A DNA stretch of 64,000 nt from Acaricomes phytoseiuli DSM 14247 (lineage in GTDB: Bacteria > Actinomycetota > Actinomycetes > Actinomycetales > Micrococcaceae). Below the pieces are notes generated by a model that worked only from the letters and a program-made list of their open reading frames with translations, had not been told where the DNA came from and ran no database searches. Shown here one piece after another: positions 8,170 to 17,698 of this stretch. The translations under genes were made by a program, and so were the position numbers. The stretch spans positions 78,362-142,361 of the forward strand of contig NZ_AQXM01000063.1 of the NCBI RefSeq assembly GCF_000376245.1, written 5' to 3'. Within the stretch, counting starts at the first letter, position 1, and each line of letters begins with the position of its first letter.

Positions 8170-9120
8170 ATGAACTACGCCCCGGGATGCGATGCGCAGA
8201 CGCTTCCGGTGATCGCCGTCGTGGGGGCTACCGGAACCGGTAAGTCCGAGCTCGGTCTCCGGCTCGCCGAAGAGCTGGGCGGGGAGATCATCAATGCGGA
8301 CTCGATGCAGTTCTACCGCGGCATGGATATCGGCACCGCCAAGCTCAGTCTCGTGGAACGCCGGGGCATCAGCCATCATCTGCTGGATATCCTCGAGGTT
8401 CGTGAAGAAGCCAGCGTCGCGGCATTCCAGGAGCAGGCCCGGCAGGCGATAGAAACTATTCGCGCCCGGGGGAGGCTGCCGATTCTCGTCGGCGGATCCG
8501 GGCTTTACCTCAGGGCGGTGCTCGACGTGCTGGAGCTACCGCCGACAGACCCTCTGATCCGGGCCAGATGGGAAGCCGAGTTAAGCGTCCAAGGGCTTCC
8601 GGCGCTCCGGGAACGCCTCCGTGCTGTCGACCCGAAATCGGCGCAGCGTCTGGGGGATGCCCGCCGGGTAGTCCGCGCGCTAGAAGTCCACGAGCTCACC
8701 GGCAGGCCCTTCTCCGCATACCTGCCGCGCCGGGAGTACTACCAGCCGGCTGTGCAGATCGGTCTCGACGGCTCCCGTGAGCACCTGCACAGGCGACTGG
8801 CGGAGCGCGTGCACCGGATGGCCGCCGCCGGACTACTGCAGGAAGTCTCAGCGTTGGCGGATCACGGCCTTCGGGAGGGCAAAACCGCCCCCCACGCGCT
8901 CGGCTACCGGCAGTTCCTCAGGGTGCTCGACGAGGGGCCTGAACAGTATTCTGAGGAGACCGCGATCGCCGATACTGTCATCGCGACACGGCAGTTCGCC
9001 CGAAGGCAGATCACCTGGTTCACGGCGGACTCCCGGGTGCGCTGGCTGGACTTCGATGACCCCGAGCACAGCGCACAGGCACTGCATGAGGTACGGCAGT
9101 TCCTGTCCGCGAGACCATAG
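8170..9120 (+). CDS. miaA: tRNA dimethylallyltransferase
   Basis: Transfers a dimethylallyl group to A37 of tRNAs reading UNN codons; the product is the substrate of MiaB. The 316-residue protein starts with the P-loop [13 protein letters not shown], followed by [17 protein letters not shown] (substrate-binding aspartate), the [13 protein letters not shown] segment and a C-terminal ALGYRQF motif. The open frame reaches back to 8041, but that part lies inside miaB and is not conserved. ATG 8170, just after the miaB stop, is the reasonable start. Operon miaB-miaA-dapF. Confidence 0.96.
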   Translation: MNYAPGCDAQTLPVIAVVGATGTGKSELGLRLAEELGGEIINADSMQFYRGMDIGTAKLSLVERRGISHHLLDILEVREEASVAAFQEQARQAIETIRARGRLPILVGGSGLYLRAVLDVLELPPTDPLIRARWEAELSVQGLPALRERLRAVDPKSAQRLGDARRVVRALEVHELTGRPFSAYLPRREYYQPAVQIGLDGSREHLHRRLAERVHRMAAAGLLQEVSALADHGLREGKTAPHALGYRQFLRVLDEGPEQYSEETAIADTVIATRQFARRQITWFTADSRVRWLDFDDPEHSAQALHEVRQFLSARP

Positions 9121-9135
9121 CGATAGCCTGAAGAG

Positions 9136-10107
9136 ATGACGAATAGCGCACAGTACGGCGAGCAGCACACTTCCCCGGCAGATCAGGAGGCTGATGCCCT
9201 GAGCAGGCTGAGCGGAGTGAAATTCGCCAAAGGGCACGGCATCGGCAACGACTTCGTGCTCTTCGAAGATGCCGAGGAGAAGCGCCCGGTTGACGCTGCG
9301 CTCGCCGCCGCCGTCTGCGACCGCCATCGGGGGCTGGGTGCCGATGGGCTGATCCGGGCGGTGCGCTCCCAGGAACTGCCCGAAGGGCGGGAACTCCTGG
9401 CGCAGGAGCCACGAGCGGAGTGGTTCATGGATTACCGCAATGCCGATGGTTCCCTGGCTCAGATGTGCGGTAACGGGGTGCGCGTCTTCGTCGACTTCCT
9501 CGTGCACCGCGGTCTGGTCTGGTTGGAGCCGGGGGAAGTGCTCCCGGTAGCGACCAGATCCGGGATCAAGAACGTCGAGCGCCTAGCTGATGGCTACGCA
9601 GCAGATCTGGGCCCCTGGCGACTGAGCAGCCCGGAGGAAGCCGAGCTCCGCGGGGTCGACTCGCTGGTCACCGCATATGCGCTCGATGTTGCCCGGCCGG
9701 GGCTATCCATCAGTACCGGCAATCCGCACACCGTGGTGGCCTTGGCGACTCAGGAAGAACTCGTCGAACTGGATCTCAGCCGGCCGCCGAAAGTCAATCC
9801 CGAGCCGGCGGAAGGGGCCAATGTGGAATTCGCGCTGCCCCGTGACCCCCTGGTGGTCGACGGGGTCGCCGCGATCGCGATCCGGGTCCACGAGCGGGGC
9901 TCGGGCGAGACGCTCTCCTGCGGCACCGGGGCGTGCGCGGCAGCCGCCGCTACCAGGTTCTGGGCCGGTGCGAACGCACCGGATCTCTGGGACGTCACCG
10001 TTCCCGGTGGCACGCTTCGGGTCCGCTTCATCACGGCGCCCAGCGGCGCGGAGCATATCGAATTATCGGGCCCGGCGAAGATCATCGCGGAAGGCGTCGT
10101 GCTGTAA
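9136..10107 (+). CDS. dapF: Diaminopimelate epimerase
   Basis: Interconverts LL- and meso-diaminopimelate, providing the cross-linking amino acid for peptidoglycan and the precursor of lysine. The 323-residue protein has both catalytic cysteines in context: C111 (LAQMCGNGVR) and C262 (SCGTGACAAA), plus STGNPHTV. An N-terminal extension of about 25 residues precedes the usual KFAKGHGIGNDF opening. ATG 9136 has GAAGAG immediately upstream and follows miaA by 15 nt. Confidence 0.96.
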   Translation: MTNSAQYGEQHTSPADQEADALSRLSGVKFAKGHGIGNDFVLFEDAEEKRPVDAALAAAVCDRHRGLGADGLIRAVRSQELPEGRELLAQEPRAEWFMDYRNADGSLAQMCGNGVRVFVDFLVHRGLVWLEPGEVLPVATRSGIKNVERLADGYAADLGPWRLSSPEEAELRGVDSLVTAYALDVARPGLSISTGNPHTVVALATQEELVELDLSRPPKVNPEPAEGANVEFALPRDPLVVDGVAAIAIRVHERGSGETLSCGTGACAAAAATRFWAGANAPDLWDVTVPGGTLRVRFITAPSGAEHIELSGPAKIIAEGVVL

Positions 10108-10115
10108 TCCCTCTG

Positions 10116-10147
10116 CGCTCTAGCTCAGCCACGCTCTAGCTCAGCCA
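10116..10147 (+). repeat. Two perfect 16-bp tandem repeats downstream of dapF
   Basis: The unit CGCTCTAGCTCAGCCA occurs twice head to tail, 8 nt after the dapF stop. The TAGCTCAG core recalls a tRNA D-arm but no tRNA structure is present. The rest of the 241-bp dapF-ansP gap shows no feature I can name. Confidence 0.8.
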
Positions 10148-10348
10148 ACTCCGCAACGGAAGAATCCGGGTCAGGGTTGGCGGATCAGGTCCAAAGGTCT
10201 GAAGAGGAGTACCCTGCGCAAGGGGGAAACGGTGATGAGGACGATAACGCATCAGAGCCCGCAGACACCCTGACCGCATGATCGCTCTTCCACGCTCAGT
10301 CCGGTGTGCCAGGATGTGCCGGGCACAGTGCACGACGGAGAAAAGCGC

Positions 10349-11860
10349 ATGCCGGACAGAACTGGAACCACAGAACCCCTGCCGCACGATCTCTCGGTGG
10401 AACACCCTGAAGACAGCGGCTACCAGAAAGGCCTCAAGAGCCGCCAGATCCAGATGATCGCGATCGGCGGCGCGATAGGAACCGGTCTTTTCATGGGCGC
10501 GGGAGGCCGTTTGGCGCAGGCCGGCCCTGCCCTGGTGATCAGCTACGCGGTATGCGGTTTCTTCGCGTTCATCATCCTGCGGGCCTTGGGGGAGCTGGTG
10601 CTGCACCGGCCTTCATCCGGGTCTTTCGTCTCTTATGCGCGGGAGTTCTTCGGGGAGAAAGCGGCTTTCGCGACCGGTTGGATGTACTGGTTGAACTGGG
10701 CGATGACCTCGGTTGTGGACGTCACGGCCGTCGCGCTGTATATGAACTTCTTCGGAAAGTACTGGGCGCCTTTCGGGCAGGTGCCGCAGTGGAGCTATGC
10801 ACTGGCTGCCCTGGTCATCGTGCTGGTGCTCAACCTGGTCTCGGTGAAAGTCTTCGGCGAACTCGAATTCTGGTTCGCGCTCATCAAAGTAGTGGCCCTG
10901 AGCGCCTTCTTGATCATCGGCATCATCATCGTGATCTTCGGCTCCCCGGTGGCCGGGCAAGAGGTCGGCTGGAGCCTTATCACCGATCACGGCGGGGTTT
11001 TCCCGATGGGCATCCTCCCGGCCGTGGTGCTCATGCAGGGCGTGGTCTTCGCCTATGCCTCCATCGAGCTCGTCGGCACGGCGGCGGGGGAGACTCAGAA
11101 CCCGGAGAAAGTCATGCCCAAGGCGATCAACACCGTGGTCATCCGGATCGCGGTGTTCTACGTAGGCTCCCTGGTGCTGCTCTCCCTGCTGCTGCCCTTC
11201 ACCGCCTACCAGGCGGGGGAGAGCCCCTTCGTCACGTTCTTCGGATCCATTGGAGTTCAGGGGGTCGATGTGATCATGAACCTCGTGGTTCTCACCGCAG
11301 CGCTTTCCTCGCTCAACGCCGGTCTCTATTCGACCGGACGGATCCTGCGTTCGATGGCCCTGGCCGGCTCCGCCCCGGCCTTTGCGGCCAGGATGAACCG
11401 TTCTGGGGTCCCCTATGGCGGCATCGCCCTGCCCGCCGTTATCGGTGTACTGGGCGTGGCGCTCAACGCGGTCGTGCCCCGGAACGCTTTCGAGATCGTT
11501 CTGAACATCGCCGCGTTGGGTATCATCTCCGCGTGGGCGATGATCGTGCTCTGCCAGCTGCGCTTGTTCTCCTGGGCGCGTCAAGGCCGGATCTCCCGCC
11601 CGGCGTTCCGGCTCTTCGGAGCTCCGTACACCGAGTACCTGACCATGCTGTTCCTGATTCTCGTCGTGGTCATGATGGCCTTCGACTATCCTGTGGGCAG
11701 TTATACGGTGGCTTCGCTGACGCTTATCGTTCCGCTGCTGATCATCGGTTGGTTCCTGTGCCGGAAGCGGATCCGGCAGATCGCCGCGGAGCGGGCCGGG
11801 TTCACCGGGGCGATGCCGGTGCTGGCGAATCGTCCGAGGTCTCGGCCGGAGCAGAGCTGA
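10349..11860 (+). CDS. ansP: L-asparagine permease (AAT family, APC superfamily)
   Basis: Inner-membrane amino acid importer with about 12 membrane segments. The 503 residues resemble E. coli AnsP along the whole length from recall: the [14 protein letters not shown] substrate motif in the first helix, [43 protein letters not shown], and [10 protein letters not shown] near the end. ATG 10349 is chosen because GGAG lies upstream at about 10337. The frame continues to 10304 without support. Substrate asparagine is inferred from family likeness; a related amino acid is possible. Confidence 0.88.
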   Translation: MPDRTGTTEPLPHDLSVEHPEDSGYQKGLKSRQIQMIAIGGAIGTGLFMGAGGRLAQAGPALVISYAVCGFFAFIILRALGELVLHRPSSGSFVSYAREFFGEKAAFATGWMYWLNWAMTSVVDVTAVALYMNFFGKYWAPFGQVPQWSYALAALVIVLVLNLVSVKVFGELEFWFALIKVVALSAFLIIGIIIVIFGSPVAGQEVGWSLITDHGGVFPMGILPAVVLMQGVVFAYASIELVGTAAGETQNPEKVMPKAINTVVIRIAVFYVGSLVLLSLLLPFTAYQAGESPFVTFFGSIGVQGVDVIMNLVVLTAALSSLNAGLYSTGRILRSMALAGSAPAFAARMNRSGVPYGGIALPAVIGVLGVALNAVVPRNAFEIVLNIAALGIISAWAMIVLCQLRLFSWARQGRISRPAFRLFGAPYTEYLTMLFLILVVVMMAFDYPVGSYTVASLTLIVPLLIIGWFLCRKRIRQIAAERAGFTGAMPVLANRPRSRPEQS

Positions 11861-11885
11861 ACCTGGTCTGGAACTGGCGCAGAGG

Positions 11886-12494
11886 TCAGTGCTGCGGAGC
11901 GTGCACTTCCAGGACCCGGAACGCTTTCACACTGCCGAAACGGCGGATCCGGTAGTGCGGGAATTCCTCGGCCAGCCAGCGCTGCAACGAGTCCGAGCCG
12001 AGATTCTTCTGCACTACCAGATAGGCGGTTCCGCCGGGTGCGAGCCGGGGCAGCCAGAGCCTCATGATCTCGTGCAGCGCGGACTTGCCCACGCGGATCG
12101 GCGGATTCGACCAGAAAGTCTGGAAGGTGATGGCCGGGTCGAGGTCTTCCGGGACGCTGACGCTGATATTGCCGAGGCCTAAGAGCTCGGCGTTCTTCCG
12201 GGTGAGATCCAGCGAGCGCTGATTGACGTCCACCGCATACACCTGAGCCTGGGGCGAGCGCAGCGCAAGACTGAGCGCGATGGGCCCCCAGCCGCAGCCG
12301 ATATCGAGGAGAGCACCGTGTTCCGGCGGGGCGGGAACCAGATCCAGAAGTACCGCTGTGCCTTTATCGAGCCCATCAGGAGAGAAGATCCCGGAATCGG
12401 TCCGCAGCCGCCGCTCTGCTCCGGCGAGGGTGGTCCGGAGCTCGCGTTCGCGGCCGGGAGCAGTCGGCTGGGTGCTGAAATAGTGCTCGGACAT
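11886..12494 (-). CDS. RsmC-like class I SAM-dependent methyltransferase
   Basis: A 202-residue methyltransferase of the RsmC/RlmG type, whose characterised members methylate guanines in 16S/23S rRNA. Motif I is LLDIGCGWGPIALSLA (about residues 70-85), the catalytic NPP(Y) motif appears as WSNPPIRVGK, and the protein opens with MSEHYFS, common to this actinobacterial group. Only the catalytic half of E. coli RsmC is present. It starts at ATG 12494 with GAGAG upstream, and its 3' end converges on ansP with a 25-bp gap. The exact rRNA target cannot be inferred. Confidence 0.85.
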   Translation of the reverse strand: MSEHYFSTQPTAPGRERELRTTLAGAERRLRTDSGIFSPDGLDKGTAVLLDLVPAPPEHGALLDIGCGWGPIALSLALRSPQAQVYAVDVNQRSLDLTRKNAELLGLGNISVSVPEDLDPAITFQTFWSNPPIRVGKSALHEIMRLWLPRLAPGGTAYLVVQKNLGSDSLQRWLAEEFPHYRIRRFGSVKAFRVLEVHAPQH

Positions 12495-12550
12495 CGCTCT
12501 CAGCATAGCTGGCCGGGGCATAGATAAGAACATCGAGAACCCGGCTCTGG

Positions 12551-12580
12551 TAAACTTAATGCATGTTCCTTTTTATCTGA
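12551..12580 (+). promoter_or_regulatory. Promoter -10 and candidate leaderless 5-codon uORF in the hflX leader
   Basis: TAAACT (12551-12556) is followed after 6 nt by ATG 12563, encoding MFLFI and a TGA stop at 12578-12580. The spacing equals that of the leaderless genes in this window. An overlapping ATG at 12559 in another frame gives MHVPFYLRVSFRPLPAAP and stops at 12615. Either could be a regulatory leader peptide. Confidence 0.4.
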
Positions 12581-12931
12581 GGGTTTCTTTCCGCCCGCTC
12601 CCGGCTGCGCCATGACTCAGCGCCTGCCGCAGCCATCTGACGAATCATTAGACGCAGAGCACTCTCGGGGAACATTCATCCGCACCAGCTGGTTACTTGG
12701 CTTAGCAGTAGCCACAGTCTGTTCTCGTGCCGGCGAATGCCGAGCGAGGCAGATTCCGCCTGTTTCTCTCCGAGGCCGCCGCGTCGTCTCATCATCCGAG
12801 GCATCAGTGAAAGACGAGGCCGCATCATCATGCGAGAACATCCGCAATCAACTAGGCAAGACCAACCCCGGGGAACGCAAAGCGTCATCGCCGGGGCATA
12901 CGATAAACATCTGAGTACTTCGAAGGAGACC
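12581..12931 (+). other. Long 5' leader of hflX with no supported gene
   Basis: About 350 nt between the candidate promoter and hflX. A 100-codon frame (12612-12914) crosses it but is rich in TTA and TCA codons that are rare elsewhere here, and it resembles nothing I know. Small hairpins are visible (e.g. CGGC-GAAT-GCCG near 12731 and TCGTCT/AGACGA arms near 12785 and 12815). I see no U-tract terminator. Confidence 0.5.
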
Positions 12932-14485
12932 ATGACCACACAAGACGGCAGCCCGGATCAGGGTTTGAGCCAGGATGAGATCCAGGCCGTAATCGACAGG
13001 GTCCTCGCCAGGGATACAGCTGGCCCGGCAAGCAGCTCGACGAGTCGGGACAGCGTGTTCACCGAGCGTGCGCTCGCCCTGAGCGAACTGGACCGGGAGC
13101 ACGGCGATTACGACGGCGATCAGGAAGACCTCGAAGAACGCCGGGCGCTGCGCCGTGTCGTGGGGCTCTCCACTGAACTTGATGACGTCACTGAAGTCGA
13201 ATACCGGCAACTCCGGCTGGAGCGAGTGGTTCTCGCCGGGCTGTGGACCGACGGTTCCGCGGCAGACGCGGAGAACTCCCTGCGGGAGCTCGCCGCACTC
13301 GCTGAGACCGCTGGTTCGGAAGTACTCGATGGCTTAGTCCAGCGCCGCACCAAGCCGGATCCTGGAACCTACCTCGGTTCCGGGAAGGCGCTCGAACTCA
13401 AGGACATCGTCTCGGCGACGGGTGCTGACACCGTTATCGTGGACAGCGAACTGGCACCATCTCAGCGTCGCGCGCTCGAAGACATCGTCAAGGTCAAGGT
13501 GATCGATCGGACGGCGCTGATTCTGGATATCTTCGCGCAGCACGCCAAATCCCGGGAGGGCAAGGCGCAGGTGGAGCTGGCTCAGCTGGAGTATCTGCTC
13601 CCGCGGCTCCGCGGCTGGGGCGAGTCGATGTCCCGCCAGGCCGGTGGCCGGGTAGGCGCGGCCGGTGGCGGTATCGGCTCCCGCGGCCCCGGTGAGACGA
13701 AGATCGAGCTGGACCGGCGGCGGATCCGCACCAGGATGGCCAAGCTGCGGCACCAGATCGCGGCGATGAAACCGGCGCGTGAAGCCAAACGGGCCAACCG
13801 ACTGCGTGGTGAAGTGCCGTCAGTGGCCATCGCCGGTTATACCAATGCCGGTAAATCCTCCATCTTGAACCGGCTGACCCAGGCCGGGGTGCTCGTGGAG
13901 AACGCCCTGTTCGCCACGTTGGATCCCACGGTCCGGCGGGCGACAACCCCGGATGGCATCGGCTACACCCTGGCCGACACGGTGGGCTTCGTCCGGTCTT
14001 TGCCGACCCAGCTCGTGGAGGCCTTCCGCTCCACGCTGGAGGAGGTGGCCGATGCGGATCTGATCCTGCACGTGGTGGATGTCTCCCATCCGGACCCGGA
14101 AGGGCAGATCGCAGCGGTGCGCCAGGTGCTTTCCGAAGTAGAGGCACGGGACGTCCGCGAGATCCTGGTACTCAACAAAGCTGATGCGGCCCAGCCGTTC
14201 GCGATCGAACGGCTGCGGCAGCGCGAGCCGGAGACCGTGGTGGTCTCCGCCAGGACCGGGGCCGGTTTCGCTGAGCTCGCAGCTGCAATCTCAGCGTCGA
14301 TTCCCCGGCCTTCGGTGGAGTGCCGAGTGCTGATCCCCTACGATCGCGGGGACCTGGTCAGCAGACTGCATGACAGCGATGCCGAGATCCTGGAGCAGGA
14401 GCACCGGGAGACCGGTACGTGGTTGCGGGTTCTGGTGCGTCCGGGCTTAGCCGCAGAACTGGAGCCCTTCGCTGACCATGGCTGA
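12932..14485 (+). CDS. hflX: GTPase HflX
   Basis: Ribosome-associated GTPase that splits stalled or hibernating 70S ribosomes; mycobacterial homologues confer macrolide-lincosamide tolerance. The 517-residue protein has an actinobacterial N-terminal extension (1-90), the HflX N-domain ending in GGGIGSRGPGETKIELDRR, then the G domain: G1 GYTNAGKS (302-309), G2 FATLDPTVR, G3 DTVGF and G4 NKAD. ATG 12932 has AAGGAG with good spacing; earlier in-frame codons lie in the leader. The last 8 bp overlap the dinG-like gene, so the two are coupled. Confidence 0.95.
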   Translation: MTTQDGSPDQGLSQDEIQAVIDRVLARDTAGPASSSTSRDSVFTERALALSELDREHGDYDGDQEDLEERRALRRVVGLSTELDDVTEVEYRQLRLERVVLAGLWTDGSAADAENSLRELAALAETAGSEVLDGLVQRRTKPDPGTYLGSGKALELKDIVSATGADTVIVDSELAPSQRRALEDIVKVKVIDRTALILDIFAQHAKSREGKAQVELAQLEYLLPRLRGWGESMSRQAGGRVGAAGGGIGSRGPGETKIELDRRRIRTRMAKLRHQIAAMKPAREAKRANRLRGEVPSVAIAGYTNAGKSSILNRLTQAGVLVENALFATLDPTVRRATTPDGIGYTLADTVGFVRSLPTQLVEAFRSTLEEVADADLILHVVDVSHPDPEGQIAAVRQVLSEVEARDVREILVLNKADAAQPFAIERLRQREPETVVVSARTGAGFAELAAAISASIPRPSVECRVLIPYDRGDLVSRLHDSDAEILEQEHRETGTWLRVLVRPGLAAELEPFADHG

Positions 14486-16634
14486 TCCGGCGGCAGATCT
14501 CCAGCAGAAAGCCGACGCCGAGCCTTCCGGCCCGGCTGAAGACGGCGAGGTCCAGGAGGCATTGCGCCTTCTGGATCTCGCCGTGTCCGCTATGGGCGGC
14601 CAGCATCGTGCGGGCCAGCACGAAATGGCCCGGCACGTGGTGCGCTCGTTCAGCACCGGGGAGCATCTGCTGGTCCAGGCGGGCACCGGCACGGGGAAGT
14701 CACTGGCGTATCTCATCCCCCTGCTCCTGCACGCGCTGCGCAGTGAGCGCCCATCCTTGGTGGCGACCGCGACCCTGGCCCTCCAGGCTCAGATCATGGG
14801 CCGGGATATCCCCAGGCTGCTGGAGATCATTCAGCCGGAACTCGAACGCCCGGTATCAGTGGCGTTGGTCAAGGGCCGGAGCAACTACCTCTGCAAGCAC
14901 AAGACCGCCGGCGGATTCCCGGAGGAAGAGCCCGAAGCAGGGCAGCTCTTCGCGCTCGGCGAGGACGGCAGTGCTCGCCTGCCCGGCACCGGCGCGGCAT
15001 CGGTCCTGGGGAGGGAAGTGACGCGCCTACGCGAATGGGCCGAGGAGACTGAGACGGGGGACCGGGATGAGCTCAACCCTGGAGTGAGCGAACGCGCCTG
15101 GCGCCAGGTCTCCGTCTCCTCACGGGAATGCCTTGGCGCGCAGCGCTGCCCGGTGGCCGATGAGTGCTTCAGCGAGCTGGCCAAGCTCCGGGCCGCAGAA
15201 GCGGATCTCGTCGTGACCAACCATGCGATGCTGGCGATCAGCGCCTTCGACGGATTGGCGGTGCTGCCGGAGTACGACGCCGTGGTGATCGATGAGGCCC
15301 ATGAGCTGGTGGACCGTGTGACCGGAGCGGTTTCCGGGCAGCTTTCCGCTGCGATGGTCGAGGCCGCTGCGGCTGCGGCCCGGAAGCACACCGCTATTGA
15401 GGTCGAGGCGCTCCAGCACTCAGCGCAAGCGCTCGACAAGGCATTACACGGCCAGCCCGCGGGCTGGCTGCCAGAGGCTCTGAACCAAGAGCAGTACGCC
15501 GCAATAGACCAAGTCCGCGATGCGGCCCGGATCGCACTCTCCGACTCCAAAGGCGAGTCATCTCAGGTCACCGATGGCGGACGGCAACTGGCGAGGTCCC
15601 GGTTGCAGCTGATCTTTGAGCAGACCGAGCGGCTCCTCGCCGCCGTGCCGCTCAGGGAATCAGGGCAACCCGATGCCGGCGAAGTCATCTGGATCACTCG
15701 GGCCGGAAGCTTCGATCCGCAGCAGGGCTACCGGGCGGCGGAAGACACCGAACCCGCGACGCTCAATATCGCACCGCTCTCCGTGGCCATGCGGCTGCGC
15801 GACAAGCTTTTCGGCGAGCACACCGCGGTACTGACTTCTGCGACCCTGGCCGTGGGCGCGGCCTTCGAACCGGTCGCCGGGAACCTTGGCCTGCTGGGCG
15901 ATAGCGCACCGAGCTGGACCGGGGCGGACGTCGGCAGTCCCTTCGACTACCCTCGGCAAGGAGTGCTCTACGTCGCGGCGGATCTGGAGCGGCCTGGGCG
16001 CGGCACCTCACCGGCCCAGCTGGACGAACTCGAGCAGTTGCTGCGCGCTTCGCGCGGTGGTGCGCTGTGTCTGTTCTCTTCACGCCGCGCAGCGGAAGAT
16101 GCGGCGGATGAGATGCGTTCCAGGCTGAGCGACTTCGAGATCCTGTGCCAGGGAGAATCCTCTATGGCATCGCTGATCCGAGAGTTCCAGGCGGACCCCG
16201 ACGCCTGCCTCTTCGGCACGATGTCGCTATGGCAGGGCGTGGATGTGCCCGGGGATTCCTGCCGGCTGGTCACTATTGACCGGATTCCTTTTCCCCGCCC
16301 CGATGATCCGCTGACTAACGCGCGCACCCGGGCGGTGGCCATGGCCGGAGGGAACGGCTTCATGTCGATCTCGGCTGCGCACGCCGCGGTGCGGCTGGCC
16401 CAGGGCGCCGGCCGGCTGATCCGTTCCATGGAAGACCGTGGAGTCGTCGCAGTGCTCGATTCCAGGCTGGCCACGGCCCGATACGGCGGCTTCCTCAGAG
16501 CTGCGTTGCCGCCGTTCTGGCCCACTACTGATCGTGAAGTCACCCTGGCGGCGCTGCAGCGGTTGCGCAGTCAGTCTGAAAGCAGTCAGTCTGAAAAAGG
16601 AACAGAAACCGCAGAAAACAGCGTCGAGGAGTAG
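14478..16634 (+). CDS. dinG: DinG-family ATP-dependent DNA helicase
   Basis: XPD/DinG superfamily 2 helicase that unwinds DNA structures such as D-loops and R-loops. The 718 residues contain Walker A AGTGTGKS (68-75), a four-cysteine iron-sulfur cluster region (YLCKH, then SRECLGAQRCPVADECF), the DEAH box (VIDEAHELVDR) and late motifs ending in RLAQGAGRLIRS. The C-terminus is an acidic tail with short repeats (SQSEKG). It starts at ATG 14478 inside the end of hflX. No LexA box of its own is visible. The gene converges on lexA with a 31-bp gap. Confidence 0.92.
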   Translation: MADPAADLQQKADAEPSGPAEDGEVQEALRLLDLAVSAMGGQHRAGQHEMARHVVRSFSTGEHLLVQAGTGTGKSLAYLIPLLLHALRSERPSLVATATLALQAQIMGRDIPRLLEIIQPELERPVSVALVKGRSNYLCKHKTAGGFPEEEPEAGQLFALGEDGSARLPGTGAASVLGREVTRLREWAEETETGDRDELNPGVSERAWRQVSVSSRECLGAQRCPVADECFSELAKLRAAEADLVVTNHAMLAISAFDGLAVLPEYDAVVIDEAHELVDRVTGAVSGQLSAAMVEAAAAAARKHTAIEVEALQHSAQALDKALHGQPAGWLPEALNQEQYAAIDQVRDAARIALSDSKGESSQVTDGGRQLARSRLQLIFEQTERLLAAVPLRESGQPDAGEVIWITRAGSFDPQQGYRAAEDTEPATLNIAPLSVAMRLRDKLFGEHTAVLTSATLAVGAAFEPVAGNLGLLGDSAPSWTGADVGSPFDYPRQGVLYVAADLERPGRGTSPAQLDELEQLLRASRGGALCLFSSRRAAEDAADEMRSRLSDFEILCQGESSMASLIREFQADPDACLFGTMSLWQGVDVPGDSCRLVTIDRIPFPRPDDPLTNARTRAVAMAGGNGFMSISAAHAAVRLAQGAGRLIRSMEDRGVVAVLDSRLATARYGGFLRAALPPFWPTTDREVTLAALQRLRSQSESSQSEKGTETAENSVEE

Positions 16635-16665
16635 CCCGCAGGCGCACCAGCCGGTTCAGAGGGGG

Positions 16666-17412
16666 TCAGATGGAGCGTAGGACGGTGACCACTTTGCCCA
16701 TGATGGTTGCGTGGTCGCCCAGGATCGGCTCGTACTGCGTGTTCTGCGGAAGCAGCCAGGTGTGTCCGTCGCGCTGCCGGAAGGTCTTGACCGTCGCTTC
16801 ATCGTCGAGGAGCGCCGCTACGATATCGCCGTTCACAGCGTCGTTCTGCCGGCGCACCACAACCCAGTCGCCATCGCAGATGGCAGCGTCGATCATCGAG
16901 TCCCCGACGATCTTGAGCATGAACAGCTCTCCGTGCCCTACTAGCTGGCGGGGCAGGGGCATGACATCCTCGACCGCCTGATCTGCGAGGATCGGCCCGC
17001 CCGCAGCAATGCGTCCCACGAGGGGGACCATCGCCGTGTCCTGGGCACTGCCGAGCTGCGCTACGTCGATTCCACTGCTGCTGCGCAGATTCGCGGCGTC
17101 GGGCACTCCTTCGATATCAACGGTGCTCTCTTCGCCAAGGGTCAGCGGGATGAGCACTTCCATGGCCCGGGGGCGTTTGGGGTCTCTGCGCAGATAGCCG
17201 AGCTTCTCCAGCTGGGTGAGCTGATGCGTGACGCTGGAAAGGCTCGCGAGTCCCACGAGATCTCCGATCTCACGCATCGAGGGCGGGTATCCGCGCGTGT
17301 TGATCGTGCGCTGGATGCCTTCGAGGATTTTCTTCTGCCGGACGGTCAGTCCCTTGAATCCGCCCTCAGCTGTTCGAGGTGCCTGGCGCCGTGAGCTCTC
17401 CTGGATTGCCAT
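16666..17412 (-). CDS. lexA: SOS repressor LexA
   Basis: Repressor of the DNA-damage response, inactivated by RecA-stimulated self-cleavage. The 248-residue form has an N-terminal winged helix ([29 protein letters not shown]), the cleavage site Ala137-Gly138 (GRIAAGGPI), catalytic Ser172 (GDSM) and Lys209 (ATVKTF). The frame opens at TTG 17466, but ATG 17412 has GAAAGG 8 nt upstream and gives the usual length. Its promoter carries a LexA box across the -35 (17553-17568), so it represses itself. Confidence 0.97.
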   Translation of the reverse strand: MAIQESSRRQAPRTAEGGFKGLTVRQKKILEGIQRTINTRGYPPSMREIGDLVGLASLSSVTHQLTQLEKLGYLRRDPKRPRAMEVLIPLTLGEESTVDIEGVPDAANLRSSSGIDVAQLGSAQDTAMVPLVGRIAAGGPILADQAVEDVMPLPRQLVGHGELFMLKIVGDSMIDAAICDGDWVVVRRQNDAVNGDIVAALLDDEATVKTFRQRDGHTWLLPQNTQYEPILGDHATIMGKVVTVLRSI

Positions 17413-17527
17413 CGATCTAGCCCTTTCGCCTAGTCCTGTCCCCGCCTTGACGTCGCCCGCACTCAAATTGTCGGTCCTCGATGATCGAGTGTTCCTTGCA
17501 GACGTTGAAGCCTTGTTCTGTCATCTC

Positions 17528-17556
17528 AGAATAAGAAGGAATGTCTGAGATATCAA
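17528..17556 (-). promoter_or_regulatory. lexA promoter
   Basis: On the minus strand: -35 TTGATA (17556-17551), a 17-nt spacer, and -10 TATTCT (17533-17528). This predicts a start near 17521 and a 5' leader of about 110 nt. The -35 is covered by the LexA box at 17553-17568. Confidence 0.6.
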
Positions 17557-17568
17557 ACATATGTTCTA
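17553..17568. promoter_or_regulatory. LexA box at the lexA promoter
   Basis: TCAAACATATGTTCTA has the symmetric AAACATATGTT core of an SOS box and overlaps the lexA -35 element, as expected for autorepression. Confidence 0.65.
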
Positions 17569-17575
17569 GCGATTC

Positions 17576-17605
17576 TTGTCAAGATTCGATCATTCGTGCT
17601 AAAAA
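17576..17605 (+). promoter_or_regulatory. Candidate promoter of the LysM gene
   Basis: TTGTCA (17576-17581), an 18-nt spacer, then TAAAAA (17600-17605), directed toward the LysM gene. It is flanked by the LexA boxes at 17553 and 17621. Confidence 0.4.
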
Positions 17606-17620
17606 GTAGTGGGAGAGATT

Positions 17621-17634
17621 CGAAAATAGTTTCG
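17621..17634. promoter_or_regulatory. Second LexA box, on the LysM side of the lexA control region
   Basis: CGAAAATAGTTTCG fits CGAAMNNNNKTTCG and is embedded in the larger palindrome TTCGAAAATAGTTTCGAA. It lies just downstream of the candidate LysM promoter, where repressor binding would block transcription. Confidence 0.6.
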
Positions 17635-17698
17635 AACACCTGGGGTTCTTGTTCGATTACTGGGTTTCTAGATTCGAATCACGTGGAAAGGTAAAGCA

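Noticed and set aside
10115..10147. TAGCTCAG twice, like a tRNA D-arm
   Set aside because: It is a simple 16-bp tandem repeat. No acceptor, anticodon or T-arm can be formed around it.
12612..12914. 100-codon frame before hflX
   Set aside because: Codon choice (many TTA, TCA, AGG) is unlike the neighbouring genes, no family resemblance, no ribosome site; better explained as leader RNA.
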